From contig NC_067197.1 of assembly GCF_000699445.3 (NCBI RefSeq), positions 33,215,809-33,279,808 on the forward strand: 64,000 bases of DNA, read 5' to 3'. This document shows, piece by piece, positions 35,465 to 49,000 of this stretch. The position numbers were made by a program, and so were the translations under genes. The stretch comes from Schistosoma haematobium (lineage: Eukaryota > Platyhelminthes > Trematoda > Strigeidida > Schistosomatidae). Position 1 is the stretch's first letter. Every line of letters begins with the position of its first letter. A model generated the notes under the pieces. The model ran no database searches. It saw only the letters and a program-made list of their open reading frames with translations, and was not told where the DNA came from.

Positions 35465-37268
35465 ATAAACATAAATCAATAAATGAATAACAAAATCGAC
35501 TTTGAGTATTATTTAAATTTGATTGTCTACTACCGACCATTGTGTATCCAGAATCTATTAATCACGTCATGACAACTTGAAAAAATTAGCTAAATGCTAT
35601 ATTGAAGACGTTTTAATAAACGTAGTTTCGGTAAAAGATTATAAACTACTTTTGGTCTTACACTGATGCCATTTTGTATAGTGAGTAAATGGAAAAAAAC
35701 AAGAAACATGACGCATCACTGCTAAATAACGTGTTGGCTGAGTTTCTGGAACAGTTGGACTAATTAGTCGGTCGAGTTCATTCAGCTTATGTTGATATAC
35801 AAGCTTTAGTATTGTATAACCGATGAGTACGCTCAGATCGGAGTTGATGATGTCGCTGAAAATCCCACATTGTAGCTGGAATAATTTTAACTTCCATTCT
35901 AAACACATAATAAATGAGCATTATTTCATATTCAATATGGTTGCCATCTTTCATTCATAAATTGCGTATATCGTACTAATTTAGTCTTTGCAATAAAAAT
36001 CTACGTCTTCAACAAGAATATCAACTAATGATTTATGAGAAACTAAATTACTGTGATCTGAAACAAATGGCCAAAATGCATTGTTGTGAATCAACACTCT
36101 ATCACGACTAAACACCATATTGCTTCGATCGTCTAACCACGTAAAAAAACTTGTTAACGTATTTAATAGATAATGTAAAAGATGGTGTAGACTTCATTGT
36201 TTACTTACATGTAGATCTAATTCCTCACTACTAAAAAACTGTGTTTATGTATGTACAATATGACTATTCATTTGTAAAGACCATTCAGGTGTAATACATG
36301 CACGTGCTGAAAGTAGAACAGTCGATGGTATACATGTATAATGGTTAAGATAGGATCGAATACATTGTTCCTTGAATTCTTCAACAGCAAACAATCCGAT
36401 TGAGAATGTGATCAAACATTCTGGAAAGCGTACTTTGATCGTTGAGATAATAAAAGCACCCAAAAGTGTTTGGTGCACTAACTTTTCATTGGGTTGATAT
36501 AAGGAAATTCAAATTTACTGGATACGTTTATTTGATAATAATTACAGCTGTGGAATAGACAAGCCACAATGAACTCGACTGACATAGAAGCAGCGCACAC
36601 AGATCTTCACCACACCAACAATCGGAAAAATTAGTATGAACATCTGTTAATTCTATCGAAGCGTTCAAGTAACCCCGATTGAGATACGCGCAAAATCGAA
36701 GTTCCAAAACAACTATTTGTCTACAAAAGCGGATCTTCATTAAATAATACACAAAATTCAGTTACAAGCCTTAACTTGTGAGGTGTCTAGGCGTTTAAAC
36801 GCGTCGTTCAAGAATGAAAATAGCAAAGGCTTCCTGTAAGAGTAACATAAAGAATGATTATAACATACGATAGTACAAAGACAGCCGATAGCTGTGTCTA
36901 AATTTGATAACAGTTTATGAACAACCGAAACTCGAACCAAGAGCAAACAATATGGAAACTGTTGCGTTTAAACAAATGCATAAAACTGTGGATAACCGTT
37001 ACAGTAATTAAATTATAGTGATTATAATGATAAATACAATGATAAGTAAAATAAACGTTAAAGATATATGTGAACATTTCAGAATGTTACAGTACAACCT
37101 GAGTTACAACATAAGTGTGAAAATTGTTGGGCATACAACTGCTTACTGAATATAAATAAGTAGTATAAACCAACATACAAAAGAGTAGGAAAGGAATGAG
37201 CAGGAACAATGTAAAACAAACTTAACACCATCAGATAAATCAAGTGGGAAGCGGCAACACAATATACT
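35465..37268. other. unresolved region with minus-strand coding-like stretches
   Basis: Minus-strand open stretches at 35639-35908, 36245-36478 and 36528-36752 have protein-like composition (the middle one reads 'FPECLITFSIGLFAVEEF'). I could not chain them with consistent splice phase or recognise a family. They may be exons of a host gene or a decayed one. Confidence 0.3.
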
Positions 37269-38765
37269 ATGCGAACTAATGCACTAAAGCTATACATAGA
37301 ATTAATAGCAGAGATGTTTCACACTCTTATCAAAAAGATTTGGGAAGAAGGAGAAGTTCCAATAGACTGGAAGGGAGGATATTTAATCAAGAAACCAAAG
37401 AAAGGAGACCTTAGCAAATGTAAGAACTACAGGGGCATCACATTACAATCGTGGTTTATGTTGGCAGATATTATTAGTAATCAAATAATGAATTCCCTCC
37501 AGCAGAAGATTGAGTTGAAGCGAACAGAGAGCTATTGGAGTAACAACAGTATTGGGAGAATCATGAAGTTTGTAGAGAATAACTGATAAGAGATGTTCAA
37601 ATGATCTATCTATTCTATGGTTTTCACATTTTACGAAGACATTCCGTAATTGTGCATTAAACAATAAATTAGTTCTAAACATCCATGCTGTCGTTCACCA
37701 CTCTGTCAGTACCAGCAAATTTTCAACAGTGTTGTTGAACCGGATATTAGATTCGGTAAAGCCCAATTGTGAAGGGACGGATTGATAAAGCGAACACCTT
37801 ATTCCCACAATTGAAGAACACCTGAAACTCAACACAACCATCGGTAAACACCAAAGTCACAGTTTTCAATACAAACGTCAAGACAGTTCTATTGTAGTTA
37901 GCTCAAACTCAGAGAACTGATACAACCATCAGGAAAATGATACAGGTATTTATAAACAGTTGGTTTCTCAAGATACTCCAGATCTGTTCGAAGGATATGA
38001 TCAGCAACAACCTACTGTGACAGAACACCAAAGAGCTTTCAGCTGAAGTGGAAATCATCAAATCGCATCACGAGACAAGTATAGTGACTCACGTGCAATT
38101 GAGTATATTCTCATTTAACTCAGTTAAGCCCTTTTGCTAACTCATTTAGCGGACAAAGTCAGCCGCACTATAACAATTTATTGTACCCTTATTATTTTGT
38201 GCTTGTATGAAATACGTATGCTTGAATATTGCTTACGGCCTACGCATTTATTCACTCTGCTAGTCTTACTACTAACTGCTTATTTGATTCGATTACTCAT
38301 TCATTTCACATGGTATATATATGTCCATGTTATTCATATTCAACACACACGCACTCTCGTCTTGCTCTTGCTCTCGCTTGCTTGCTCGCCTTTCGGCACA
38401 ACTCTTCTATGCTTGTTTAACGCATCTGTACATTTGGATATATGTGTGTGGTCTCGCAATAGACGTAATCAACACTTCGTATTTGCCTTCTGATCAATAT
38501 ACCGTTGGGGCGTTATATAGAACGGTTATCAAGACGAACAGTGTACGAAGTTAAGGGTTATATCGGATACCGACCACCACACAAGTGCCAACTTGGAATG
38601 TGGAAACGAAGAGTGGAAGACCAAAGAAGATAGTGTGTTGGAAATTGGCAGCAGGCATCAAAGGAATGAAAAGCAGTTGGAAATAACTCGAAAGGAGAAC
38701 TCAGGACAGAGTAGATTGTAGAGTCGTTATGGGTGGTTTGTGCTACCATGAGGGGTAAGAGGCAG
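37269..38765 (+). mobile_element. decayed RTE-like LINE with an internal insertion
   Basis: Plus-strand pieces in the RTE order: 'LIKKIWEEGEVPIDWK' and 'KKGDLSKCKNYRGITL' (37310-37450), a 'NTNVKTVLL' block (about 37870-37895), 'IQVFINS' (about 37945), then after a gap 'RPKKI' and 'QDRVDCR' (38610-38730), matching the C-terminus of the other copies. Large parts are deleted. The gap 38085-38572 holds unrelated sequence. Confidence 0.65.
38085..38572. repeat. probable inserted repeat (solo-LTR-like) in the RTE relic
   Basis: About 490 bp interrupts RTE homology between the region preceding 'RRWKW' and the 'TWN' block. It has no RTE motif, is rich in CT/CA runs and has no convincing long frame. 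Size and composition would suit a solo LTR, but I could not define matching ends or a duplication. Confidence 0.35.
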
Positions 38766-38845
38766 TAAATTTTACTGCTTCCAAACTATTTTTGAAAAAA
38801 AAATGTGGAGTGATTATGAACGGAAGTATGTAAAATGCTAGTTAG

Positions 38846-38891
38846 CATAAATTAGTGAGTCTCTACAGAGGTCTTGATTCACTAATTTATG
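38846..38891. repeat. perfect 13-bp inverted repeat (hairpin)
   Basis: 'cataaattagtga' at 38846-38858 and its exact complement at 38879-38891, with a 20-base loop. It lies just after the RTE relic. Role unknown. Confidence 0.6.
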
Positions 38892-39610
38892 TTACCGTGG
38901 CAAAATATATTTAAATTTATGATACTCTCAAAAACCAACCACTTTTTGTAATTTGTCTGAATATCGAAAACATAAAATTCACTGAAACATCACAAACAAG
39001 GAGATCTCAGACCACTGAGTCCTTCAAGGTAATAACCTATTTCTGTTTCAGTATCTCTGAATATGTCAATAAATTTCTTTAATACCACTTGAAGTAGCTC
39101 TCGTTATTGGGCATTCTTGTGAGGATAAGTACATAAACTAAACCAACGAAAAGAGTTTTAAATTAAGTGTAACATATGTGTCAAGTACAGTTCCATGTAT
39201 CAAGTCAAAAGTTTGTGTGAGGATTAGTGATAGTACCTGGCTATCCGAACCATAGTAGAAAATTTTACGTTTGGACCAGTAACTCAGTGTTTCAAAAACC
39301 ATTGATTTAACCTACTAGCGATATATCAGAAAGAATTAATGGAATGGGTTTATGAAATCAAAGTCCAATTATCCTTTGGAAGGTGGGTGTGTCTCCCAGC
39401 TTGAATGCTAATGATCGAATGAAAATGTCAAACAGAACTAGTGCTGATAGAAACATATTTACAACTCTTCTGAGAAATCTTGACATTTTTTATTAATAGG
39501 CAATCCTAATTATTTGCTATTAGCAACTTATTACTTTGGTCAACTTTCCATTACAGGCAGTTATTGTAGTGTAACGAGTCAGCTTTCAAATAAACAAACC
39601 TCTCTAACAA

Positions 39611-39616
39611 TTTATT
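39611..39616 (-). terminator. candidate poly(A) signal of the minus-strand host gene
   Basis: Complement AATAAA about 370 bp past the stop codon at 39985. Another AATAAA lies at 39488-39493. Neither can be confirmed without transcripts. Confidence 0.25.
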
Positions 39617-39984
39617 CAGTCAAAACCAAAATAATCACATAACTATTAGACAGAAGAATCAATTCAATCTAAGTTTCAACCATTTGTTATTTCAAAAAAA
39701 AAAGTAAATAAACATTAAATATTAATTCAAAAGTTAAATTCAACTAAAGAAAACGGTTAATACATTCAATCTGTAAAGAAACATGATAAGCTTTTTGTTT
39801 TTTGTTTTCTTGAAACTTCAAACCAAGTTAATATTATTAATGATAGTAGTATAAATTGTCAAATATTAATAATTCATCAAAAAAGACAATTCAACTGAAA
39901 GACTAAACTGAACTACTACTTAATAATAAGAGAACTGTATAACTTGCTCAAACAATCTAGATATATAAAACTAATATAATTTTG

Positions 39985-40057
39985 CTATGTATCCTTATTG
40001 ACTGTTACTTGAATATTTAATTTTAAATCTGAAAGTTCTTTTTGAAGTGAAATCCAT
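39985..40057 (-). CDS. host gene exon H (terminal)
   Basis: Acceptor 'tttcatttgacag'. Its first base completes AG+A (Arg). Encodes '[20 protein letters not shown]' and three more residues, then TAG at 39985-39987. Confidence 0.7.
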
Positions 40058-43000
40058 CTGTCAAATGAAAAAAAAAGAAAAAGAAAATAAGTGATATTTT
40101 ATTGAAACAATCAGCTGGACAAAGAAAATAATTTAGGGAAAAAGAAATATAAACTGTTATTAAATAATAACCCATAATGTGATTGAATAAGTAAAAGAGA
40201 ATTCAGTGAAGAAAATTTTCTTTGTTAATTTATTCTTGAATCCATTTTATGATGTAGACTTTTCTATTCTCCTATAGACATATATTTTCCATATATAACT
40301 ATATATACGAATGTACAGTTGAAGTAAATGATTTTGTCGAAAAGAAAAGTTTTCTTTGCTGAATACTCTTTTTTGTTATTGAAAAAAAATAACATAACAG
40401 CTTAATCATTAATAACACTGAATAAGTTGAAAGAGATAAATTTTAAAAAAATGGATAAGGTACTAATGTCAAGTACTGTTTAATGTAAAACATTACTGAA
40501 GGCAATTTTTAGTAGTGAGTTAATATACCTTATATTGAACTATACTACTAGTATTAAACTGAAATAATTCGAAGATGTAGACTTAAGTTTTTAGCTATTT
40601 CATATTAAATATCATCAAAATGAAAGGCATAAACAGAAACTATAACACTAGAAGTAACTTTTATCGTTCGTATGAATTTCAAATGTGGAAATTAAATAGG
40701 TGAAAATATAACAATTATTAGTTAATAAATATCACCTACTTTGTACTAAAGAAAAATTCAGTTATAGAGCTTAAAATTAATGGTTGTAATTGATATCAAT
40801 TATAATGGTTTGGTGAAAATATTAAACTTTCAGATGAATTACAATCGCTAGACTGAAGTTACAAATTATGTAAAGCCGCTTGTGACTTATTAAGAGTTAT
40901 TTACATTTACTGTAGTATCTATCATTTTTATTAAATAACTGATATGCTTCAAAGCAATTTATAACATTTGTACTGTTACTTTAAACACAGTTATATTTTT
41001 CAATATCATGTACTACATATGTATACTGAGTACCTTACAAATGAGATAATATTGTTCACCCCTACTTTCGATTTTCAAGTGGTAAACACACATTTACACA
41101 ATCATTTAAAAATTTTAACGGTTTTCGAACAACGACTCAGCTAATGTATTCATTTAATTATTGCAAATAATAATTGTAGTAAAAGTATACACAATACGGA
41201 CATAAAAGTACAATGAAGAAGATTTATAGCTCAGGTGAGTTATTTTGATGGAATCATTTTCTCTGAGCTAGGTGGATTAGTCATGTTTAACCATCCAGGT
41301 AAAAGAAAGAAACTATCAAAATACTATCCCCGAAATATATATATATAACGATCAGAAAATTATCATTACCTTTGTTCAAGTTCTTGATGCTGTCATCATA
41401 AACAAAATAAGTAAAATAAGATCATTATTAATTATTATTATTATTATTATGTTGATATGAATAATTAAACAAAAGTAAGCTAACTCATCATAAGTGCAAG
41501 AAACATAATGAAATAACTCATTAAAATAAATGAACTTTATGGATGCATATGATTTTTTCGCATTTCTTTACCAATATAGTTGAAGTTCTTAATGAATATA
41601 CGGGACTGGAAACACAAAATCTGAATACGATTTTCGTGTTTGAGTCACACTTCATGTAAATGGTCAGTAATACCGCAGTAAATAGAACACGGGTACGGAC
41701 AATCAAAACTTACAGAGCATCTCAATAAAATCTGAGAACTATATATTAAATCGTTAATTTGCAAAATGTCCACCAATTGTCTCAAAATGCCTCAGACTTC
41801 ATTGTTCTTACATTTTCATACAAATTGTATTCTATTCCAGCACTTGCTTTCTTGATCTTCCCTCATCTTCTGCTGCCAGACATTACATTCCTGACTCGCA
41901 TAATATACTACTTCTATCAATATAAGTAGCACGCACCACAATACTACTAACTGACTATATAAACTACATTCAGTTCGATATGATTCGAACCTGTAACATA
42001 ATAGCAGAAAATTAGATGCTTTAATTAATAAACTACTGTTTCAAATTAAAAAGGATTAAATCTACCTTCTTTTCTTAGTTTTCTTATAATCATTGTTTAA
42101 ACTAACTAGTTGTAATGACATCTTTGAGTTCTTAAAATTATAGGAAACATTTCATTATATGTATGTGTATGATTAAGGTAGTAATCATTTGATCATGATA
42201 CAAAATAACTTTGTATTTAAACAAATTTCATTCATCAATAGTGAAAGTTAAATGATTCTTTTTATGGAAAATATTTATTCCTTTATACAACTAATTAATG
42301 TTAAAATATTCGTTAAAGAAAAACAAAAATTATAGTCAATAATTATGATTGGAAATAATTGAATGATGTAATGAAAATACAAAGGAATAATGAACTTACG
42401 GCTAGTATATTTTCTTCAACTTTTGTAGAGATTAATGTTACATGTTGTAAAAAGGTTTCAAAACTGAAATTTAAATATAAATAAGTAGTATATACATTTT
42501 TACAAAATTATATAATATATAAATGACATGTTTTTTGTAGTGGATTAATTCAACGAAATATATTTGGTTTCAGTTGTTTAAATCAGAAGTATAAATTTGT
42601 CAGTAAATTAGTTTAGTTCAAAATTGATTACTTGGTTTAATATTATGACTTAGTAAATGTAAATAAAATGCATTGACAGTATTCAATACTAACCATTTTC
42701 ATAAGCTTGAAAATTTTTTTTTTCTGAATAGATTAACATGTATAAAGAAATTAATTGTATGGGTTAATGCAGGTGGATCTAGTCTTATTCAACCTCAATA
42801 GGAAATAAACATGAAAAATACACTTCATGAGAGAATTAGGATTAGAACAGATGCAAGTGGATAATACGATTGTGTTAGTTGTATTTTTACAACTGAATTT
42901 ATGGATGGAAAGAACAGCTATTCAAAGGGATGGTAATAATTTTATCCTGATTTTTACCGGTTACAGATATGTTAAAAAAAGAAACGATCCATTAACTGTG

Positions 43001-46000
43001 AAGAGTGAAATATAATGAAACGAATATGATATCTATCGTTTAAATAAAAATTAATTAAAATCCTTTGAGTAAATTCGAACAATTGTAATAAGCAAGATAC
43101 TAGACTATATGTCAAACTGTCATGATTTCAATCTATTTAAAAATGTTGCTTTTTAGAATATATTCAAGCTTTCAGAGTTGAGATCACTTCCTAACGAATC
43201 AGAAAGGTTTGAGGTATTTTTTGTTGTTACAAATGGATTTCATGTAACAGATTAAAAAACATTTTGCAAATCAAGGAAAGAAAAGTTTATCGAGTAAATA
43301 ATTTGTGATTTTCATTATTAATTCAATGCACAAAAAGACTTTTGATGAAATTTACTGCCAAATTACTTATCCGATTTTATCATCGTTTATGATCTCTTAT
43401 TTATACAAACGGTGGAACAGTTATTATTTTACATGGGTATGTTCATATCCAATATAGTGAATATAAATCTACTACCACTCCTACTTACATGTAAGATAGA
43501 ATGTATACAAATTGCTTGTTGTAAACAGAAAAATTACATAAGAGCACAATCTTGACTGAACTCATATTAATTAGTAATCAATCCTGGATGATATAGAATA
43601 AATATGATGATATAACACAAACTACATTGAATGAAGGATGTATAAGTTGCATGAATTTCCAGTTATGACAATTTTGATTTTTGGATGATAAATTTACTTT
43701 AAGACTGTTAAATGCAGCAAAAATTTACTTTACTGATAAGACAATGAAATTTGTAGTCAGTTTCAAACAAAAGAAAAGTATATTGAGAAAAATCACTTCA
43801 AAGCTGTTTTCTTTTTAAATAAATGGTCATCTCTATAGACAGAAATAATTTCACATATGAATTTATTGATGACATAAAATCTACTTTACTAAGGGATTGA
43901 TCAAGTGAGACTATAATTTATGAACGACCTTTGAGCAACGCTAAGATCGCCTTAGAATGTACATCTTCTTACTAGAGTTAAATGAAGATGATAGGTTATG
44001 GTAAGAAATTAGGATTCGGATTTCCAGTTGATGGTTAGGCTTAGGAATGATATTTATTGTTTTCATTACGAACTGACATCAGCTATAATGCCAAAAATGG
44101 TGTTCAGCCAAATCAGTGAATGAATTTCAAGACTTGCCGTCTTAAATTCGATTGGTTGGTCTACAAATTATAGTTTTACTGATTGATCAATAAGATAAAA
44201 TAAACTAAGAAACTTATTAAAATCTACTAAATTAAATTACAAATCCAAGTATGAAAGTTGGTTAAATATTGAAAACCAATTACTGATAATCATAAATGAA
44301 AATAGGCTTAGCTTTTATTTAAAAGGTAAATATTCCAACAGATTAGAACAATGTGTTTATTGGAAAACTGATGAAGATGAGTAATAAGCAACAGTTGCAA
44401 AATATACGAATATTGTAAAAATCACTAACACTCATAATTTGGTGAACTGCATTAGGATTTTAATATTCAACGTTTACAAACTTCTCGTATTGGTCATTCA
44501 TTTCACTATACTTATAGGTACATGGCAGGATAAAACTACGTAACAAAATAGATATCTTATACGAATATTCGTCAAGATTAGAACGAATAGTTTGACAGTA
44601 ATTGAGCGCCGAGTATAGAGAAGTCATTATATGTGAAAATTAGATTTGAAATATTCTCAGCGATTGAAATTTAACTAATTCCAACGTTTCGTCCAGCTAA
44701 CTTGTCTGGACTTCTTCAGGGTAATAATCAAAATCAAACTCCGCCTGGAGTCCCTCCGGCGGCTACTGCCGGTCCCAAGCCCGGATAAAGAAGGGTTGGG
44801 CATGGGGTTAGCGTCCCCATTCCGTAGAAAACTAACTCGTCAACAAACGCTAACCAGAAAAAATTATTCAGACCTTTTAAACTCTGCCCTGGGAGTCAGA
44901 AGGTCTTCATTTAGAAGAACTATGACGCCTCATGATGAAAGCCGAATTCCTTCGGAAGTTACGAGGCCGATGCCCCTTCTGACAACCAGAGCGACCATTT
45001 ATTTAGGTACATGGAATGTTCGTACAATGTGGGACACAGGGAGAGTCTTCCAAATTGCTGCAGAAATAAGGAGATACAACCTAGAGGTACTTGGGATCAG
45101 TGAAACACACTGGACACAAGTTGGACAACAACGACTAACTACAGGAGAGCTTTTGTTATACTCCGGCTATGAAGAAGAAAATGCACCACATACACAAGGA
45201 GTTGCATTGACGCTGTCCAAACAAGCGCAAAATGCACTTATAGGATGGGAATCTCATGGACCAAGGATCAACAAAGCCTCCTTCAAAACAAAGAAAGAGG
45301 GCATTTCAATGAACATTATCCAATGCTATGCGCCTACCAACGATTACAATGAAGACGCTAAAGATCAATTCTACAATAGGCTGCAGTCAATCGTCGAGAA
45401 GTGCCCAACAAAGGACCTGACCATTTTGATGGGAGATTTCAACGCCAAGGTTGGAACGGACAATACTGGATATGAAGACATCATGGGACGACACGGACTG
45501 GGAGAAAGAAACGAAAATGGTGAGAGATTTACAAATCTATGTGTCTTCAATAAACTGGTCATAGGCGGCACCATATTCCCACATAAACGCATACACAAAA
45601 CCACATGGACTTCACCGGATCACACCACACAAAACCAAATCGACCATATTTGCATCAACAAAACGTTCAGGAGGACTATAGAGGACGTGAGAACCAAGAG
45701 AGGAGCTGATATAGCATCAGATCATCACTTGCTGGTCGCCTAGATGAAATTGAAACTCAAGAAGTACTGGACAACGGGGCGGACAATATCACAAAAGTTC
45801 AATACGGCCTTTCTTCATGATACTAACAAACTCAACAAATTCAAGATAGACCTCAGCAACAAGTTCCAGGCCTTTCATGATCTACTCAATGGAGAAGGAA
45901 CTACTGTGGAGAGCAACTGGAAAGGGATAAAAGAGGCAATCACTTCAACATGTCATGAGGTTCTAGGCCACAAGAAGCACCATCACAAGGAATGGATCAC

Positions 46001-49000
46001 TGTTGATACACTGGATAAGATTCAAGAAAGAAGGAACAAGAAGGCAGCAAACAATACCAGTCGAACAAGAGCAGAAAAAGCCAAGGCACAAGCTGAATAC
46101 ACAAAAGTAAACAAACAAGTGAAGAGGAGCATCAGAACCGACAAACGTAAATATGTGGAAGACTTAGCAACGACGGTGGAAAAGGCTGCAAGATAAGGAA
46201 ACATGAGACAACTGTATGACACGACAAAGAAACTCTCTGGAAATCGCCGCAAACCAGAACGACCAGTGAAAAGCAAGGAAGGCGAGGTAATCATCAACAT
46301 TGAAGAGCAACAGAACAGGTGGTTAGAACAGTTCAAAGAACTCTTGAATCGACCAGCTCCACTGAACCCACCCAACATCGAAGCAGCACCCACGGACCTC
46401 CCAATCAATGTTGGCCCACCAACAATTGAGGAGATAAGCATGGTCATCAGGCAAATCAAGAGTGGCAAATCAGCAGGACCGGACAACATCCCAGCAGAGG
46501 CACTAAAAGCAGACGTAGCGGCAACTGCAAGGATACTCCACATTTCCTTCAATAAGATTTGGGATGAGGAACAAATACCAACAGACTGGAAAGTAGGACT
46601 CCTGACCAAAACACCGTAGAAAGGCGATCTCAGCAAGTGTGGTAACTACAGAGGCATCACTCTTCTCTCAATACCGGGAAAAGTCTTCAACAGGGTATTG
46701 TTAAACAGGATGAAGGACTGCGTAGACGCCCAACTTCGTGACCAACAGGCAGGATTCCGTAAGGATAGATCGTGTACAGACCAAATCGCAACTCTACGGA
46801 TCATTGTGGAACAATCAATTGAATGGAATTCATCAATCTACATCAACTTCATTGACTACGAAAAGGCATTTGATAGCTTGGACAGAACAACACTATGGAA
46901 ACTTCTTCGACACTACGGCGTGCCTCAGAAGATAGTCAATATCATACAGAGTTCATATGATGGACTACACTGCAAAATCGTGCATGGAGGACAGTTGAAA
47001 AAGTTGTTCGAAGTGAAGACCGGTGTTAGGCAAGGTTGCTTACTCTCACCCTTTCTCCTTCTCCTGGTGATCGACTGGATCATGAAGACGTCAACATCTG
47101 AAGGGAAGCAAGGGATACAATGGACACCTAGGATGCAGTTGGACGATTCAGACTTCGCAGATGATCTGGCCCTTCTATCCTAAACGGAACAACAAATGCA
47201 GAAGACGACCAGTGTGGCAGCAGCCTCAGCAGCAGTAGGTCTCAATATACACAAAGGGAAAAGCATGATTCTCCTATACAACACAGCATGCACCAATCCA
47301 ATCACAATTGACGGGGAGGCTTTGGAAGATGTAAAAACCTTTACATATCTGGGCAGCATCATTGATGAACAGGGTGGATCTGATGCAGATGTGAAAGCGC
47401 GGATCTCTAGAGCAAGAGAAGTATATCTACAATTGAATAAACTGTGGAACTCAAAACAACTGTCAACCAACACCAAGGTCAGGATTTTCAATACAAATGT
47501 CAAGACAGTTCTACTGTATGGGGAAGAAACCTGGAGAACTACGAAAGCCATCATCCAGAAAATACAGGTGTTTATTAACAATTGTCTACGCAAAATACTT
47601 CAGATCCATTGGCCGGACACTATTAGCAACAACCTACTGTCGGAGAGAACAAACCAGATCCCGGTGGAGGAAGAAATCAGGAAGAAGCGCTGGAAATGGA
47701 TAGGACACATATTGAGGAAAGCACCCAACTGCGTCACAAGACAAACCCTCACATGGAATCCTCAAGGCCAAAGGAAAAGAGGAAGACCAAAGAACACATT
47801 ACGCCGAGAAATGGAAATAGACATGAGAAAAATGAACAAGAATTGGATGGAAATAGAAAAGAAGGCTCAGGACAGAGTGGGTTGGAAAATGCTGGTCAGC
47901 GGCCTATGCTCCATTGGGAGCAACAAGCGTAAGTTAAATCAACCGAAGATTTTGGAACATTTTTCAAGCATTGTTTGTTTTCCTTCAATCTTACATTCAA
48001 TTGCCTGGATGTTTCTCCAACATAGGTGGGATTACATTCATGACAGTGAATCTCATACACAATGTTCTGTTGTTCTTCCTTTGCTAACTTGTCCTTAACT
48101 TTCACTAATGTCGATCTTAATGTGTTATTCGCTCTAAAATACACTCTTATATCATGTTTGTTTAGAATCCGTTATATATGATGCTTATAAAAAAATGTTT
48201 TTCCAAAATCTCTGATGGTCAAATCTCCGGACAATTCTATTCAGTCAATCAAAGCGGAGATATCAGCCACTAGAACATTTATTAGAGAACGTATTCGCAA
48301 GGCCACTATGAATTTGAAGGCGCTACGTTCAAGGGTTTGTAATATCGATGACATATTGTCAGTTATCGCACCGAATGAAGTAAGATCAGATATAATTGAA
48401 TTTCTCAAACACAGAGAACAATTTTATTACCAATCATCAAAACAAGGACAAGTTAGGAAGTTTGAAAAACTATTGAAACATTCATCAAACAACAAAGTTC
48501 AACAGACCGAAAATAGGTCTAACATGATATGAACAAAATAATTGTTAATTTATCGGATAGACTTCTCAACCCGCACGAAATATCATTACTTAAAAAGGGT
48601 CTCAACTTCAATATAAATAGACATAAATTAACACCTTTCAATGTTATACCAACAATAGAACCAGCGCTGAATATACTCCCGAATGTTACAGCGAATGAAC
48701 TGAGGAATAAAATAATGAACACATTATTACATCAGAAACCTCACAACCCTAACATAAATAAAAATGAATATTACGCATTAAAACAACTGAGAGAGGACAA
48801 AACGATCATAATAACGAGAGCGGATAAAGGTAATACTAGTTATTATGAATAAAAAAGAGTATGAGAAGAAAGCCAAGGAACATCTACAAGAGGGTCCATA
48901 TGAACAAATCAAAGAAGCAAAAAGTAGAACGACTCTTAATAAACTCAAGGCGGAAACTAGCAAACTCTTACAGTCATTAAAAGCTAAGCTAGGTTCGTCC

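Noticed and set aside
41430..41450. Short (ATT)n run
   Set aside because: A simple repeat in an AT-rich intron; nothing suggests function.
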